Part shown: positions 1-10,849 of the stretch, piece after piece | Layout of the letters: each line of letters opens with the position of its first letter | How positions within the stretch are numbered: position 1 is the first letter of the stretch | Position numbers and translations under genes: made by a program | Assembly: GCF_002891295.1 (NCBI RefSeq) | Contig: NZ_LGUI01000009.1 | Span: 434,001 to 498,000, forward strand | Origin: Streptomyces eurocidicus | Lineage (GTDB): Bacteria > Actinomycetota > Actinomycetes > Streptomycetales > Streptomycetaceae | Reading direction: 5' to 3' | DNA: 64,000 bases | The notes under the pieces: model-generated | The model's database searches: none | What the model was told of the DNA's origin: nothing | What the model saw: only the letters and a program-made list of their open reading frames with translations

Positions 1-229
1 TCTGCCCGGAGGTCGGGCGTTCCAGGTTGACGAGCAGCTTGGCGACCGTGGACTTGCCGCAGCCGGACTCGCCGACGATGCCGAGGGTCTCGCCGCGCCG
101 CAGGTCGAAGGAGACGCCGTCGACCGCCTGGACCGCGCCGATCTGCTTCTTGAAGAGGATCCCCCGTGTCAGCGGGTAGTGCTTGACGAGGTCCCGCACC
201 TCCAGAATCGCCTCGCCGTCAGCGCTCAT
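1..229 (-). CDS. Oligopeptide/dipeptide ABC transporter ATP-binding protein (OppF/DppF type), 3' part outside window
   Basis: Only the first 76 codons lie in the window. The protein starts MSADGEAILEVRDLVKHYPL and carries Walker A GESGCGKS, encoded near 61-84. These match the second, OppF-type ATPase of peptide importers, which powers import on the cytoplasmic face together with the OppD-type partner. It is the last gene of a five-gene minus-strand operon, and its ATG overlaps the end of the preceding ATPase gene by 11 bases, suggesting translational coupling. Its start closely resembles the complete paralogue at 5079-6206 but lacks that protein's 30-odd-residue acidic leader. Confidence 0.9.
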   Translation of the reverse strand, partial: MSADGEAILEVRDLVKHYPLTRGILFKKQIGAVQAVDGVSFDLRRGETLGIVGESGCGKSTVAKLLVNLERPTSGQ

Positions 230-1223
230 CGAGGGTTTCCTTCCAGAAGTGGCAGGCGCTGGCGCGGCCGTGGGACACGGCGAAGAGCGGCGGCCGGTCG
301 GTGCGGCAGATGTCCTGTGCCCGGGGGCAGCGCGGGCTGAAGGGGCAGCCGGGCGGGATGGCCGTCAGATCGGGCGGCAGGCCCTTGATGGCGTAGAGCT
401 GCCGGCCCTTCTGGTCCAGGCGGGGGATGGAGTCGAGGAGGCCGCGGGTGTACGGGTGCGCGGGCGCGGCGTAGAGGTCGTGGACGGGGGCGGTCTCGAC
501 GATCCGGCCCGCGTACATCACGGCGATCTTGTCGGCGACGTCCGCGACGACGCCCAGGTCATGGGTGATCAGGATGAGGCCCATGTTGTACTCGCGCTGG
601 AGCTCGGCCAGCAGGTCCATCACCTGGGCCTGCACGGTCACATCCAGTGCGGTGGTCGGCTCGTCCGCGATGACGAGGTCGGGTTCCAGGGCCAGCGCCA
701 TCGCGATCATGATGCGCTGGCGCATACCGCCCGAGAACTGGTGCGGGTAGTCGCCCACCCGGTCCTTGGCGGCCGGGATGCGCACCCGGTCCATCAGCTG
801 GACCGCCTTGGCCCGGGAGTCCTTGCGGGTCATCCCCTCGTGGACCTCGAACATCTCGGCGAGCTGGGCGCCGACGCTCATCACGGGGTTGAGCGCGGAC
901 AGCGCGTCCTGGAAGACCATCGACATCTTGGCGCCGCGGATCCTGCGCCGGGTCTCGGCGCCCATGGTCAGCAGGTCCTCGCCGCGGAAGAGGACCTCGC
1001 CGCCGGTGATCCGGCCCGGTGGCGAGTCGAGGATGCCCATGATCGCCTGCGCGGTCACCGACTTGCCGGAGCCGGACTCGCCGAGCACGGCCAGGGTCTC
1101 CCCCGGGTCGACGCAGTAGTTGACGCCGTTGACGGCCTTGGCGACGCCGTCCCGGGTGTGGAACTCCACCTGGAGGTCGCGTACGTCCAGCAGGGTCACC
1201 GGCTGGTCTCTCTGGTGCTCCAT
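219..1223 (-). CDS. Oligopeptide/dipeptide ABC transporter ATP-binding protein (OppD/DppD type)
   Basis: 334-residue ATPase of a peptide importer. Visible motifs are Walker A GESGSGKS (48-55), the Q-loop glutamine near 105, signature FSGGMRQR (163-170), Walker B DLVIADEP (182-189) and the H-loop histidine near 221. The C-terminal peptide-transporter extension has four cysteines (about 293, 299, 306 and 324); in OppD proteins such a set can hold an iron-sulphur cluster. Start: ATG preceded by GAGGAG eight bases upstream. It is the fourth gene of the operon 4844 to <1 and overlaps the next ATPase gene. It is very similar to the paralogue at 6199-7257, so the two operons look like an old tandem duplication. 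Confidence 0.95.
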   Translation of the reverse strand: MEHQRDQPVTLLDVRDLQVEFHTRDGVAKAVNGVNYCVDPGETLAVLGESGSGKSVTAQAIMGILDSPPGRITGGEVLFRGEDLLTMGAETRRRIRGAKMSMVFQDALSALNPVMSVGAQLAEMFEVHEGMTRKDSRAKAVQLMDRVRIPAAKDRVGDYPHQFSGGMRQRIMIAMALALEPDLVIADEPTTALDVTVQAQVMDLLAELQREYNMGLILITHDLGVVADVADKIAVMYAGRIVETAPVHDLYAAPAHPYTRGLLDSIPRLDQKGRQLYAIKGLPPDLTAIPPGCPFSPRCPRAQDICRTDRPPLFAVSHGRASACHFWKETLDER

Positions 1224-1233
1224 CGCCCGCTCC

Positions 1234-2235
1234 TCAGCGCAGCTTGGGGTCGAGGGCGTCGCGCACCGCGTCGCCGAGCATGATGAACGCCAGCACCGTG
1301 ATGCTCAGTGCCCCCGCGGGCCACAGGAGCATGTGCGGGGCGTTGCGGATCTGGACGGAGGCGTTGGAGATGTCGATGCCCCAGGAGACGGTGGGCGGTT
1401 TGAGGCCCACGCCCACGAAGGACAGCGTCGCCTCCAGGGCGATGTAGGTGCCCAGGGCGATGGTGGCCACGACGATCACGGGGGCCACCGCGTTGGGCGC
1501 GATGTGCCGGAGCAGCATTCGCCGGTTGCCCGCGCCGAGCGCCCGCGCGGCCTGGACGTAGTCGTTCTGCTTGGCGGTGACGACGGAGCCGCGGGCGATG
1601 CGGGAGATCTGCGGCCAGCCGAGCAGCACGATGAAGCCGACGACGGGCCAGACCGAGCCGCTGGTGACGACGGAGAGGAAGACCAGTCCGCCGAGGATGA
1701 TGGGGATGCCGAAGAAGATGTCGGCGATCCGCGAGAGCAGCGCGTCCCACCAGCCGCCGAAGAACCCGGCCAGCCCGCCGAGGACGCTGCCGAGCAGGGT
1801 GGCCCCGGCGGTCGCGCAGATACCGACGGCGATGGAGGCCCGCGCCCCGTGCACCGTACGGGTGTAGACGTCGCAGCCCTGGGTGTCGAAGCCGAAGGGG
1901 TGGCCGGGCTGGGAGCCCTCCTGGGCCTTGGCCAGGTCGCACTGGAGGGGGTTCCCGCTCGCGATCAGTCCGGGCCGGATCGCGATCAGCACCAGGAAGA
2001 CGATGACCAGCGCGGAGATCAGGAAGACCGGGTTGCGCCGCAGGTCGTGCCAGGCGTCGGACCAGAGGCTGCGGGACTTGGCGCTGCCGGGGCCGCCGGG
2101 CAGCGGCCCCTCGCCCAGGCTGCGGGCGTCCCCGGTGGCCAGGGTCATCGCGCCGCCGTCGCCGGGCGTGATGGCGTCCATCGCGGGCTGCGGGTCCACA
2201 GCGCGGGGTTCCGGGTAGGGCTCGGGCTCAGGCAT
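1234..2235 (-). CDS. Peptide ABC transporter permease (OppC/DppC type)
   Basis: 333-residue inner-membrane permease. It has a long cytoplasmic N-terminal tail (about 80 residues), a first membrane span near 52-67 of the membrane region (VFLISALVIVFLVLIAI), a large extracytoplasmic loop, and the binding-protein-dependent transport core with the EAA-type segment ARALGAGNRRMLLRHIAPN, which docks on the ATPase. It pairs with the 2228-3151 permease to form the translocation pore. Its ATG overlaps the stop of the upstream permease by 8 bases (ATGCCTGA), an arrangement repeated exactly in the second operon. The C-terminus GDAVRDALDPKLR is identical in the paralogue at 7269-8207. Confidence 0.95.
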   Translation of the reverse strand: MPEPEPYPEPRAVDPQPAMDAITPGDGGAMTLATGDARSLGEGPLPGGPGSAKSRSLWSDAWHDLRRNPVFLISALVIVFLVLIAIRPGLIASGNPLQCDLAKAQEGSQPGHPFGFDTQGCDVYTRTVHGARASIAVGICATAGATLLGSVLGGLAGFFGGWWDALLSRIADIFFGIPIILGGLVFLSVVTSGSVWPVVGFIVLLGWPQISRIARGSVVTAKQNDYVQAARALGAGNRRMLLRHIAPNAVAPVIVVATIALGTYIALEATLSFVGVGLKPPTVSWGIDISNASVQIRNAPHMLLWPAGALSITVLAFIMLGDAVRDALDPKLR

Positions 2236-3151
2236 AGCGGATCCTCGGGTCGAGCACGGCGTAGAGGAGGTCGACGAGCAGGTTCGCCAGCAGGAAGACG
2301 ATGACGAGGATGGTCACGAAGCCGACGACGGTGGGTGAGTTCTGCCGCAGGATGCCCTGGTAGAGCTGGTATCCGACGCCATGGATGTTGAAGATCCGCT
2401 CGGTGACGATGGCGCCGCCCATCAGCGCGCCGACGTCGGTGCCGATGAAGGTGACGACGGGGATCAGGGAGTTGCGCAGCAGGTGCCGGGTGACGAGCCG
2501 GTGGCGGGGCAGCCCCTTGGCGACGGCCGTGCGGATGTAGTCGGCGCGGGAGTTCTCCGCGATGGTGGTGCGGGTGAGCCGGGTGACGTAGGCGAGCGAG
2601 GTCAGGGCGAGGACGACGCCCGGCAGGATCAGCTCGCCGAAGGGCGCGTAGGGCGAGACGGCGGGGGTGACGACGCCCCATTTCACGCCGATGAGGAACT
2701 GGAGCACATAGCCGCTGACGAAGGTCGGGATGGAGACCACGATCAGGGTGATCAGCAGGACGGAGGTGTCCAGCGAGCGCCCGCGCCGCAGCCCGCTGAG
2801 GACGCCGAGGACGATGCCCACGACGATCTCGAAGAGGAGGGCGACGATCGTGAGGCGCAGGGTGACCGGGAAGGCGCTCGCCATCAGCTCGGTGACCTTC
2901 TGGCCGTTGAAGGCGGTGCCGAAGTCACCGGTGAGGATCTGCCCCATGTAGTGCAGGTACTGCTTCCACAGGGGCTCGTCGAGGTAGAGGTCCTTGCGGA
3001 TCCGCGCGGCGGTCGCGGGGTCGGGCGCCTTGTCGCCGAAGAGCGCGGCGACGGGGTCGCCCAGGGCGTAGACCATGAAGAAGATCAGGAAGGTGCTGCC
3101 GATGAACACCGGGATCATCTGGAGCAGCCGCCGGATCACATACCGTCCCAT
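2228..3151 (-). CDS. Peptide ABC transporter permease (OppB/DppB type)
   Basis: 307-residue permease with the typical OppB/DppB start MGRYVIRRLLQMIPVFIGST, six predicted membrane spans, and an EAA-type loop (AVAKGLPRHRLVTRHLLRN) that contacts the ATPase. It forms a heterodimer with the downstream OppC-type permease. It follows the lipoprotein gene with about a 70-base gap and overlaps the next gene by 8 bases. The ribosome-binding site is modest (GGAG five bases before ATG). The paralogue at 8200-9126 has nearly the same N- and C-termini. Confidence 0.95.
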   Translation of the reverse strand: MGRYVIRRLLQMIPVFIGSTFLIFFMVYALGDPVAALFGDKAPDPATAARIRKDLYLDEPLWKQYLHYMGQILTGDFGTAFNGQKVTELMASAFPVTLRLTIVALLFEIVVGIVLGVLSGLRRGRSLDTSVLLITLIVVSIPTFVSGYVLQFLIGVKWGVVTPAVSPYAPFGELILPGVVLALTSLAYVTRLTRTTIAENSRADYIRTAVAKGLPRHRLVTRHLLRNSLIPVVTFIGTDVGALMGGAIVTERIFNIHGVGYQLYQGILRQNSPTVVGFVTILVIVFLLANLLVDLLYAVLDPRIRYA

Positions 3152-3221
3152 GGGGGCTCCGGGGTTCGCGGGGGTCTCGGGAGGGAAGCGGCGGGGGTCC
3201 GCTCCCCGGTCCGCCTGCGGG

Positions 3222-4844
3222 TCAGCCGATCTTGATCTGCTCGTAGACCGGGACGCTGAAGGGGTTGAGCGTGACGTCGGAGATCCGGCTGGAGTAGCCG
3301 GCGCTGCCGTTCTGGTACCAGAGCGGGATGGCGGGCATCTGCTGGGCGAGGATCCGCTCCGCCTCCTGGAACTTCGCGTTCGCCTTGTCCTGCGAGCTCT
3401 CGGCGTTGGCCTCGTCGACCAGCTTGTCGAACTGCGGGTCGCTGAACTTCCCGTAGTTGGAGGAGGCGTCGGTGTAGTAGAGGGGCTGGAGGAAGTTCTG
3501 GATCAGCGGATAGTCCATCTGCCAGCCGGAGCGGAAGGGGCCGGTCAGCCGCTGTTCGGTCTGCTGGTTGCGGAAGTCCGCGAAAGTGCCGATGGGGTTG
3601 ACGGTGCAGGCCCGGTCCTTGCCGAGGGCGTTGTTGATGCTGTTGCAGACGGCGTCCATCCACACCCGGTGGGAGCCGGTGTCGACGTTGGAGGTGAGGG
3701 TGACCCTGCCGCCGGGCAGCCCGCCGCCCTCCTCGATCAGGCTCTTCGCGCCGGCGACGTCGTACCGGCAGGCGCCGCCGCACAGGCCGCCCTTGTAGCC
3801 GCCCTGGTCACCGAGGGCCGGTGAGGTCCAGTCCGTGGCGGGGGTCCGGGTCTTCCGGTAGATCTGGTCGGTGATCTGGTCGCGGTTGATGGCCATGGAC
3901 AGGCCCCTGCGGACCTTCTCCATCCCGCTCGCGGACCAGCGCTCGTCGTACATCGGGAAGGCCAGGGTCTGGATGATGCCGGCCGGCTGGTTGATGTAGC
4001 GGTCGCCGAGGTCCTTGCGGACGTTCTTCAGCTGGGCGCTCGGGATGTCGTCGACCAGGTCGAGGTTGCCGGCCTGGAGGTCGGTGTACGCGGTGTTGTT
4101 GTCGGTGTAGACGCGCAGCTCCACGCCGTCGTTGCGGGCCTTGTCCTCGCCGGGGTAGCCGTCCCACCGGCGCAGCCGCATCGCCGAGCCCCGGTGGTAG
4201 GAGTCGATGCCGTACGGGCCGTTGCCGACGGGTTTCTTCAGCCAGGCCGCGTGGTCGTCGAAGAAGGCCCTGGGGAGCGGGGAGTAGGCGGTGTAGCCGA
4301 GGGTGTCGGGCCAGGTGGAGAACTTGGTGCGGAGCCGGGCGGTGAAGGTGCGGTCGTCCTTGACGGCGAGGCCGGAGAGGGTCCTGGCGGTGGGCTCGCC
4401 GCTGTCGGGGTGGACCTTGTCGTAGCCGTCGAGGTATTCGAAGAAGGAGGCGTTCTTCTGTTTGTTGTCGGCGAGGGCGGCGTAGTTCCAGGCGTCGACG
4501 AAGGACCGGGAAGTGATCTTCTCGCCGTTGCTGAAGGTCCAGCCGTCCTTCAGGGTGATGGTGAAGTTCTGCTGGTCGGTGGTGTCGATCTTCTCGGCGA
4601 GCATGTTCTCGGCGGCGCCGGTCCTGGGGTCGTAGCGCTTGAGCCCCCGGAAGATCATGTACAGCACCTTGCCGCCCTGGACCTCATTGGTGTTGGCGGG
4701 CTCCAGCTGGTTCTGCGGGTCGCTCCAGGAGGCGCGCACCAGCCCGGGCTCGTCGTGGCCGCCGCTGCCGCAGCCCGCCGCGGTCGCGGCCAGGGCGCCG
4801 GACAGCACGCAGGCGGCCCACCTGGCCCGCACGGCTCCGCGCAT
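3222..4844 (-). CDS. Peptide ABC transporter substrate-binding lipoprotein (SBP family 5)
   Basis: 540-residue lipoprotein, first gene of the left peptide-transport operon. The start chosen is the ATG at 4844, because GAGGAGG lies six bases before it; a start ten codons upstream (4874) is open but has no such site. The signal peptide ends in lipobox TAAGC with the lipidated cysteine at about residue 25, followed by a Gly/Ser linker. The body is a family 5 solute-binding fold, recognisable by GLSMAINRDQI and a typical C-terminal region with LPLW-type segments. It should capture oligopeptides outside the membrane and deliver them to the permeases encoded downstream. It is clearly homologous to the lipoprotein at 9221-10849 but more diverged than the permeases and ATPases, so the substrate may differ. 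Confidence 0.93.
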   Translation of the reverse strand: MRGAVRARWAACVLSGALAATAAGCGSGGHDEPGLVRASWSDPQNQLEPANTNEVQGGKVLYMIFRGLKRYDPRTGAAENMLAEKIDTTDQQNFTITLKDGWTFSNGEKITSRSFVDAWNYAALADNKQKNASFFEYLDGYDKVHPDSGEPTARTLSGLAVKDDRTFTARLRTKFSTWPDTLGYTAYSPLPRAFFDDHAAWLKKPVGNGPYGIDSYHRGSAMRLRRWDGYPGEDKARNDGVELRVYTDNNTAYTDLQAGNLDLVDDIPSAQLKNVRKDLGDRYINQPAGIIQTLAFPMYDERWSASGMEKVRRGLSMAINRDQITDQIYRKTRTPATDWTSPALGDQGGYKGGLCGGACRYDVAGAKSLIEEGGGLPGGRVTLTSNVDTGSHRVWMDAVCNSINNALGKDRACTVNPIGTFADFRNQQTEQRLTGPFRSGWQMDYPLIQNFLQPLYYTDASSNYGKFSDPQFDKLVDEANAESSQDKANAKFQEAERILAQQMPAIPLWYQNGSAGYSSRISDVTLNPFSVPVYEQIKIG

Positions 4845-5078
4845 GAGGTGCCTCCTCAAGGTCCCAAGTCCCACTTAGGCCCAAATAACACCCCATTCGG
4901 TGACACTCTGCATCTTTATGGCCGCTGTTTGCGCATGGTCGGAGACAGAAACCGCCCGGATGCCTGAGCGTGCGGGAGCACCGGCGCCGCGCCCGGAACG
5001 CCGAAGAGGCGCCCGGACCCGACGGCCCGGACACCCCTTCGTGTTCGTACGCGCGTACGTTCGCACGCGCGCGGCACC

Positions 5079-6198
<1,120 letters not shown>

Positions 6199-6206
<8 letters not shown>

Positions 6207-7257
6207 GGATCGTCTCCTTCCAGAAGTGGCAGGCGCTCCCGCGTCCGGTGAGCTCCGAACCGTCCGCCTCGGTGACCGGCGCCAGGGCCGGCGTTTCGGT
6301 GCGGCAGATGTCCTGTGCCTTGGGGCAGCGCGGGTTGAAGGCGCAGCCCGTCGGGATGTTCAGCAGGTTGGGCGGCAGACCCTTGATCGCGTAGAGCTCC
6401 TGGCCCTTCTGGTCCAGGCGCGGGATCGAGTCCAGCAGACCGCGGGTGTACGGGTGGGCGGGCCGCTTGTACAGCTCGCCCACCGGGGCGGTCTCGACGA
6501 TCCGGCCCGCGTACATCACGGCGATCTTGTCGGCGACGTCCGCGACGACACCCAGGTCATGGGTGATCAGGATGAGGCCCATGTTGTACTCGCGCTGGAG
6601 CTCCGCCAGCAGGTCCATCACCTGGGCCTGCACCGTCACGTCCAGCGCGGTGGTCGGCTCGTCCGCGATGATCAGGTCGGGTTCCAGGGCCAGCGCCATC
6701 GCGATCATGATGCGCTGGCGCATACCGCCCGAGAACTGGTGCGGGTAGTCGTTCACCCGCTCCTTGGCGGCCGGGATGCGCACCCGGTCCATCAGCTCGA
6801 CGGCCTTGGCCCGGGCCTCCTTCTTGGAGAGGCCCTGGTGGACGCGGAACATCTCGCCCAGCTGGTAGCCCACGCTGAGCACGGGGTTCAGCGAGGACAG
6901 CGCGTCCTGGAAGATCATGGCGATCTTGCTGCCACGGAGCTTCCGGCGCTCCTCGGCGGACATCTTCAGCATGTCCTGGCCGCGGAAGAGGATCTCGCCC
7001 TGCGGGATCTTCCCGGGCGGCATGTCGAGGATGCCCATGATCGCCTGCGCGGTCACGGACTTGCCGGAGCCGGACTCGCCGAGCACGGCGAGGGTCTCGC
7101 CGGCGTTCACCGAGTAGTTGACGCCGTTGACGGCCTTGGCGACGCCGTCCCGGGTGTGGAACTCCACGTGCAGGTCACGGACTTCCAGCAGCGGGGTGCC
7201 GCCGTCGTCCGTCGCCCGGGGTTCGGGGACGTTCGCGGTCTTCTCCATGGTGGTCAC
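6199..7257 (-). CDS. Oligopeptide/dipeptide ABC transporter ATP-binding protein (OppD/DppD type)
   Basis: 352-residue ATPase with Walker A GESGSGKS (60-67), signature FSGGMRQRI, Walker B LIIADEPTTALD, and a C-terminal domain with spaced cysteines (GCAFNPRCPKAQDIC, then RGSACHFW). It drives peptide import with the OppF-type partner. The GTG at 7257 is preferred because GGGAGG lies five bases upstream; the ATG three codons later would be too far from it. It sits 11 bases after the permease gene and overlaps the next ATPase gene by 8 bases. Confidence 0.95.
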
Positions 7258-7268
7258 GTACGCCTCCC

Positions 7269-8207
7269 TCAGCGCAGCTTGGGGTCGAGGGCGTCGCGCA
7301 CCGCGTCGCCGAGCAGGATGAACGCGAGCACCGTGAGGCTCAGGAAGCTGGCCGGGACCAGCAGGACGTGGGGAGCGTCACGCAGCTGCGACTGGGCGGC
7401 GGAGATGTCCACGCCCCAGGAGACCACGGGGTCCTGGAGGCCGATGCCGAGGTACGACAGGGTCGCCTCGGTGGAGATGTAGCCGCCGAGCGCGATGGTG
7501 GCGACGACGATCACCGGGCCGATGACGTTCGGGAGGATGTGCCGGAGGAGGATCCGGCCGGTGCCGGCGCCCAGCGCCCGCGCCGCCGTCACGAAGTCCG
7601 CCTGCTTCTGCGTGATGACCGCACCGCGCATGACGCGCGCGATCTGCATCCAGCCGAAGGTGGCCAGACCGAGCGACACCGTCCACGCGGTGCGGTGCGT
7701 GAACGCCTGCAGCAGGGTCAGCGCGCCGAGCAGCAGCGGGATGCCGAAGAAGATGTCGGTCAGGCGCGACAGCAGGGCGTCGACCCAGCCGCCGAAGTAG
7801 CCGGCGAGCATACCGACGAAGCCGCCGACGACGGTGACCGCGAGGGTCACACAGACACCGACGATGATCGACGCGCGGGCGCCGTGGACGGTACGCGCGT
7901 AGACGCTCTGGCCCTGCCCGTTGTAACCGAACCAGTCGCCCTCGAAGATGTGGGACCAGTTCGGCGGGGCGAGGTAGTGACCGCGCAGGTCGGCCTGGCG
8001 GGGGTCCACGTCGGTGAAGAGCGACGGGAAGGCCGCCATCACGATGAAGAGGATCAGCAGCACGCCGGAGGCCCAGAACAGCCAGCTGCCCCGCAGCTCC
8101 CGCCAGGCGTCCTGGCCGAGGCTGCGCGGCTTGCCGGCGCCGGACTTGAGGGCCGTGGACACCGCCTCGGGGGTGGTGGTCTCGTGAGGAAGCGTCTTCT
8201 CAGGCAT
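7269..8207 (-). CDS. Peptide ABC transporter permease (OppC/DppC type)
   Basis: 312-residue permease. It has a short cytoplasmic tail, a first membrane span WLFWASGVLLILFIVMAAF, a large extracytoplasmic loop and the conserved core with ARALGAGTGRILLRHILPN (ATPase-docking loop). It forms the transport channel with the 8200-9126 permease. Its ATG overlaps the upstream stop by 8 bases. The C-terminus LGDAVRDALDPKLR equals that of the left-operon paralogue. Confidence 0.95.
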   Translation of the reverse strand: MPEKTLPHETTTPEAVSTALKSGAGKPRSLGQDAWRELRGSWLFWASGVLLILFIVMAAFPSLFTDVDPRQADLRGHYLAPPNWSHIFEGDWFGYNGQGQSVYARTVHGARASIIVGVCVTLAVTVVGGFVGMLAGYFGGWVDALLSRLTDIFFGIPLLLGALTLLQAFTHRTAWTVSLGLATFGWMQIARVMRGAVITQKQADFVTAARALGAGTGRILLRHILPNVIGPVIVVATIALGGYISTEATLSYLGIGLQDPVVSWGVDISAAQSQLRDAPHVLLVPASFLSLTVLAFILLGDAVRDALDPKLR

Positions 8208-9126
8208 AGCGGATCCTCGGGTCCAGGACGGCGTACAGCAGGTCGACGAGGAGGCTGGTCAGGAGGTAGACGAGCACCAGCACGGTCACGATGCCGACCA
8301 CGGTGGGGCCTTCGCTGGTCTGGATGGCCTTGAAGAGCGTGAAGCCCACACCCTGGATGTTGAAGATGCCCTCGGTGACGATGGCGCCGCCCATGAGCAG
8401 ACCGAGGTCGGTGCCGAGGAACGTGACGACAGGAATGAGGGAGTTGCGCATCAGGTGCACCCCGACCACGCGCTTCCGCGGCAGGCCCTTCGCCACGGCG
8501 GTGCGGATGTAGTCGGCGCGGAGGTTCTCCCCCACGGTGGTGCGCGTCAGCCGGATCACGTACGCCAGCGAGAGCGCGGCCAGCACGATGGCCGGGATCA
8601 TCAGCTGCCCGAGGTTCTCGGAGTCCTGGACCGTCGGGGTGATGACCTTCCACTTCAGCCCCAGCAGGAACTGCGTGACATAGCCGATGACGAACACCGG
8701 GACCGAGATCACGAGCAGGGTGAGCACCAGGACGAACTGGTCCAGGAACTTCCCGCGCCGCATGCCCGTCAGGACGCCGAGGGCGATGCCCACGATCACC
8801 TCGAAGCCGAAGGCGAGGAGCGCCAGGCGAATGGTCACCGGGAACGCCTCGGACATCAGGTCGGCGACGGGCCGGCCGGTGAAGCTCTGCCCGAAGTCAC
8901 CCTGGAACAGCCCGGAGATGTAGTTCCAGTACTGCTCGAGCAAGGACTTGTCGAGGCCGTACTCGTGGCGCAGTCTCGCGACCGTCGCCGGGTCGGCCGC
9001 CTTGGGGCCGAAGAGCGATTTGATGGGGTCGCCCGGCAGCGAATACACCATCAGAAAGATAAGCAAAGTGGTCCCGATGAACACCGGGATCATCTGGAGC
9101 AGTCGCCTCGCGACAAAGCGCCCCAT
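8200..9126 (-). CDS. Peptide ABC transporter permease (OppB/DppB type)
   Basis: 308-residue inner-membrane permease starting MGRFVARRLLQMIPVFIGTT, with six predicted spans and an EAA-type loop (AVAKGLPRKRVVGVHLMRN). A strong ribosome-binding site (GGAGG) precedes the ATG. It is the second gene of the right peptide operon, 94 bases after the binding-protein gene, and overlaps the OppC-type gene by 8 bases. Confidence 0.95.
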   Translation of the reverse strand: MGRFVARRLLQMIPVFIGTTLLIFLMVYSLPGDPIKSLFGPKAADPATVARLRHEYGLDKSLLEQYWNYISGLFQGDFGQSFTGRPVADLMSEAFPVTIRLALLAFGFEVIVGIALGVLTGMRRGKFLDQFVLVLTLLVISVPVFVIGYVTQFLLGLKWKVITPTVQDSENLGQLMIPAIVLAALSLAYVIRLTRTTVGENLRADYIRTAVAKGLPRKRVVGVHLMRNSLIPVVTFLGTDLGLLMGGAIVTEGIFNIQGVGFTLFKAIQTSEGPTVVGIVTVLVLVYLLTSLLVDLLYAVLDPRIRYA

Positions 9127-9220
9127 GGTTCCTCCTGTCGCCGACGGGCCCGGAGGCCGCCCCCAGGTCCTCGTGGGGGAGAGCGGCCGCCGGGCCTACG
9201 TCACTGCAAGCCTGTCCCGG

Positions 9221-10849
9221 TTACTTCTTGACCTCGACGTCGGTCCAGATCGCCTGGCGGAAGGAGTCGAACTTCACGTTCTGCACCTTCTTGGAGTAGC
9301 CGGCGAGCGTGTGGTCGAAGAAGAGCGGGATGGAGGGCATCTGCTCCTGGATGATCTTCTTCTCGGCCTCGGCGTAGAGCTTGTTCGACTCCTCGATGGT
9401 CTTCGAGGCGTCGGCCTTGTCCATCAGCTCGTCGACGGCCTTGTCGCTGAACTCCATGTCGTTCGCACCGGCCTTGGTCCGGTACTGCGCGGAGATGAAG
9501 TTCTGGATGTTCGGGAAGTCCTGCACCCAGGCCATACGGAAGGCGCTCTTCATGCGGCGCTCCGTGATGTCGGCACGCGCCTGCTGGAAGGTCGGCTTCG
9601 GGTCGGTGACGCACTCGACGCCGCCGTTCTGGCGGATGTCGTTGCAGACCGCGTCGGCCCACTCCTTGTTGGCGCCGTCGGCGTTGTAGGTGAGGGTGAT
9701 CTTGTTGCCGGGGACCCCGCCGCCGGCCTTGATCAGCTCCTTGGCCTTGGCCGGGTCGAACTTGCAGAACTCACCGCAGGCGCCGCCCTGGTAGCCCTCG
9801 ACGACCTTCGGGGTGTACCCGTCGGCCGCGTCCTTGCTGCCCTTGAGCGCGGTCTTGGCGATGGTCTCGCGGTCGATCGCCATGGAGAGGCCCTGACGGA
9901 CCTTCACCTTCTCCGGCTTGGCCCACTCGGCCTCGTACAGCGGGAACGAGATGTTGGTGTTGCCACCGAACATCTGGCTGATGGCACGCTTGCCGAGGTC
10001 GTTCTGGTACTGGCCCGCCATGGAGTTGGGGACCTGGTACATGATGTCGAGCTTGTCGGAGACGAGGTCGTTGTAGGCCGCGTCGTCCTTGTTGTAGAAC
10101 TTGAAGACGACGCCGCCGTTCTTCGGCTTGTCGTCGCCCTTGTAGTCGGCGAACTTCTTGGTCTTGAACTCGACCTTGTGCTGCCAGTCGCCGTCCTGCT
10201 GGTACGGGCCGTTGCCGATCGGGTGCTCGCCGAACGCCTTGGTGTCCTTGTAGAACGCCTTGGGCAGCGGGGAGAACACATCGTAGAAGAGCTGCTCCTT
10301 GAAGGTGGAGACCGGCTTCTTCAGCTCGATGGTGAACTCGAGGTCGCTGGTGACCTTCAGGCCCTCCAGCTTCTCGGCCTTCGGGTCACCCTCGGCCGGG
10401 TGGACCTCGTCGTAGCCCTTGATGGGCTCGAACCAGGAGGCGTTCAGCTGCTTGTTCTTGGCGTTGGCCGCCCAGTTCCAGGCGTCCACGAAGGAGGAGG
10501 CGGTCTGGGCCTCGCCGTTGTGGAACTTCCAGCCCGGCTTCAGCTTGACCTTGAAGGTCTGGTTGTCCGTGGTGTCGATGCTCTCGGCAGCCACCAGGCG
10601 CAGCTTGGACTTCTCGTCGAAGTCGACAAGGCCGCGGAAGAGGTTCTTGACGATGTAACCGCCGCCGACCTCATTGGTGTTGCTCGGGATGATCGGGTTC
10701 TGCGGTTCCACGTTGTAGTACGTGTAGGTGCCGTCGGGATTGACAGCCGCGTTGTCATCACTGTCGTTTCCACCGCCACCACAGGCCGTAGCAGTCAACG
10801 CAACGGCTATCGCACCTGCGACCCAGGTAGCGCTCTTGGCACCGCGCAT
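9221..10849 (-). CDS. Peptide ABC transporter substrate-binding lipoprotein (SBP family 5)
   Basis: 542-residue lipoprotein, first gene of the right peptide operon. The start has GAGGAGG eight bases upstream. The signal peptide ends at lipobox TATAC with cysteine 23, followed by GGGGND. The family 5 solute-binding fold is recognisable from GLSMAIDRETIAKTAL and the C-terminal region. It binds oligopeptides outside the cell for the permease encoded downstream. From memory the operon order and sequence resemble the S. coelicolor set next to the bldK locus (SCO5117-5121); bldK itself has a permease gene first, so identity with bldK is not claimed. The 476-base upstream region contains two copies of one inverted repeat. 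Confidence 0.94.
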   Translation of the reverse strand: MRGAKSATWVAGAIAVALTATACGGGGNDSDDNAAVNPDGTYTYYNVEPQNPIIPSNTNEVGGGYIVKNLFRGLVDFDEKSKLRLVAAESIDTTDNQTFKVKLKPGWKFHNGEAQTASSFVDAWNWAANAKNKQLNASWFEPIKGYDEVHPAEGDPKAEKLEGLKVTSDLEFTIELKKPVSTFKEQLFYDVFSPLPKAFYKDTKAFGEHPIGNGPYQQDGDWQHKVEFKTKKFADYKGDDKPKNGGVVFKFYNKDDAAYNDLVSDKLDIMYQVPNSMAGQYQNDLGKRAISQMFGGNTNISFPLYEAEWAKPEKVKVRQGLSMAIDRETIAKTALKGSKDAADGYTPKVVEGYQGGACGEFCKFDPAKAKELIKAGGGVPGNKITLTYNADGANKEWADAVCNDIRQNGGVECVTDPKPTFQQARADITERRMKSAFRMAWVQDFPNIQNFISAQYRTKAGANDMEFSDKAVDELMDKADASKTIEESNKLYAEAEKKIIQEQMPSIPLFFDHTLAGYSKKVQNVKFDSFRQAIWTDVEVKK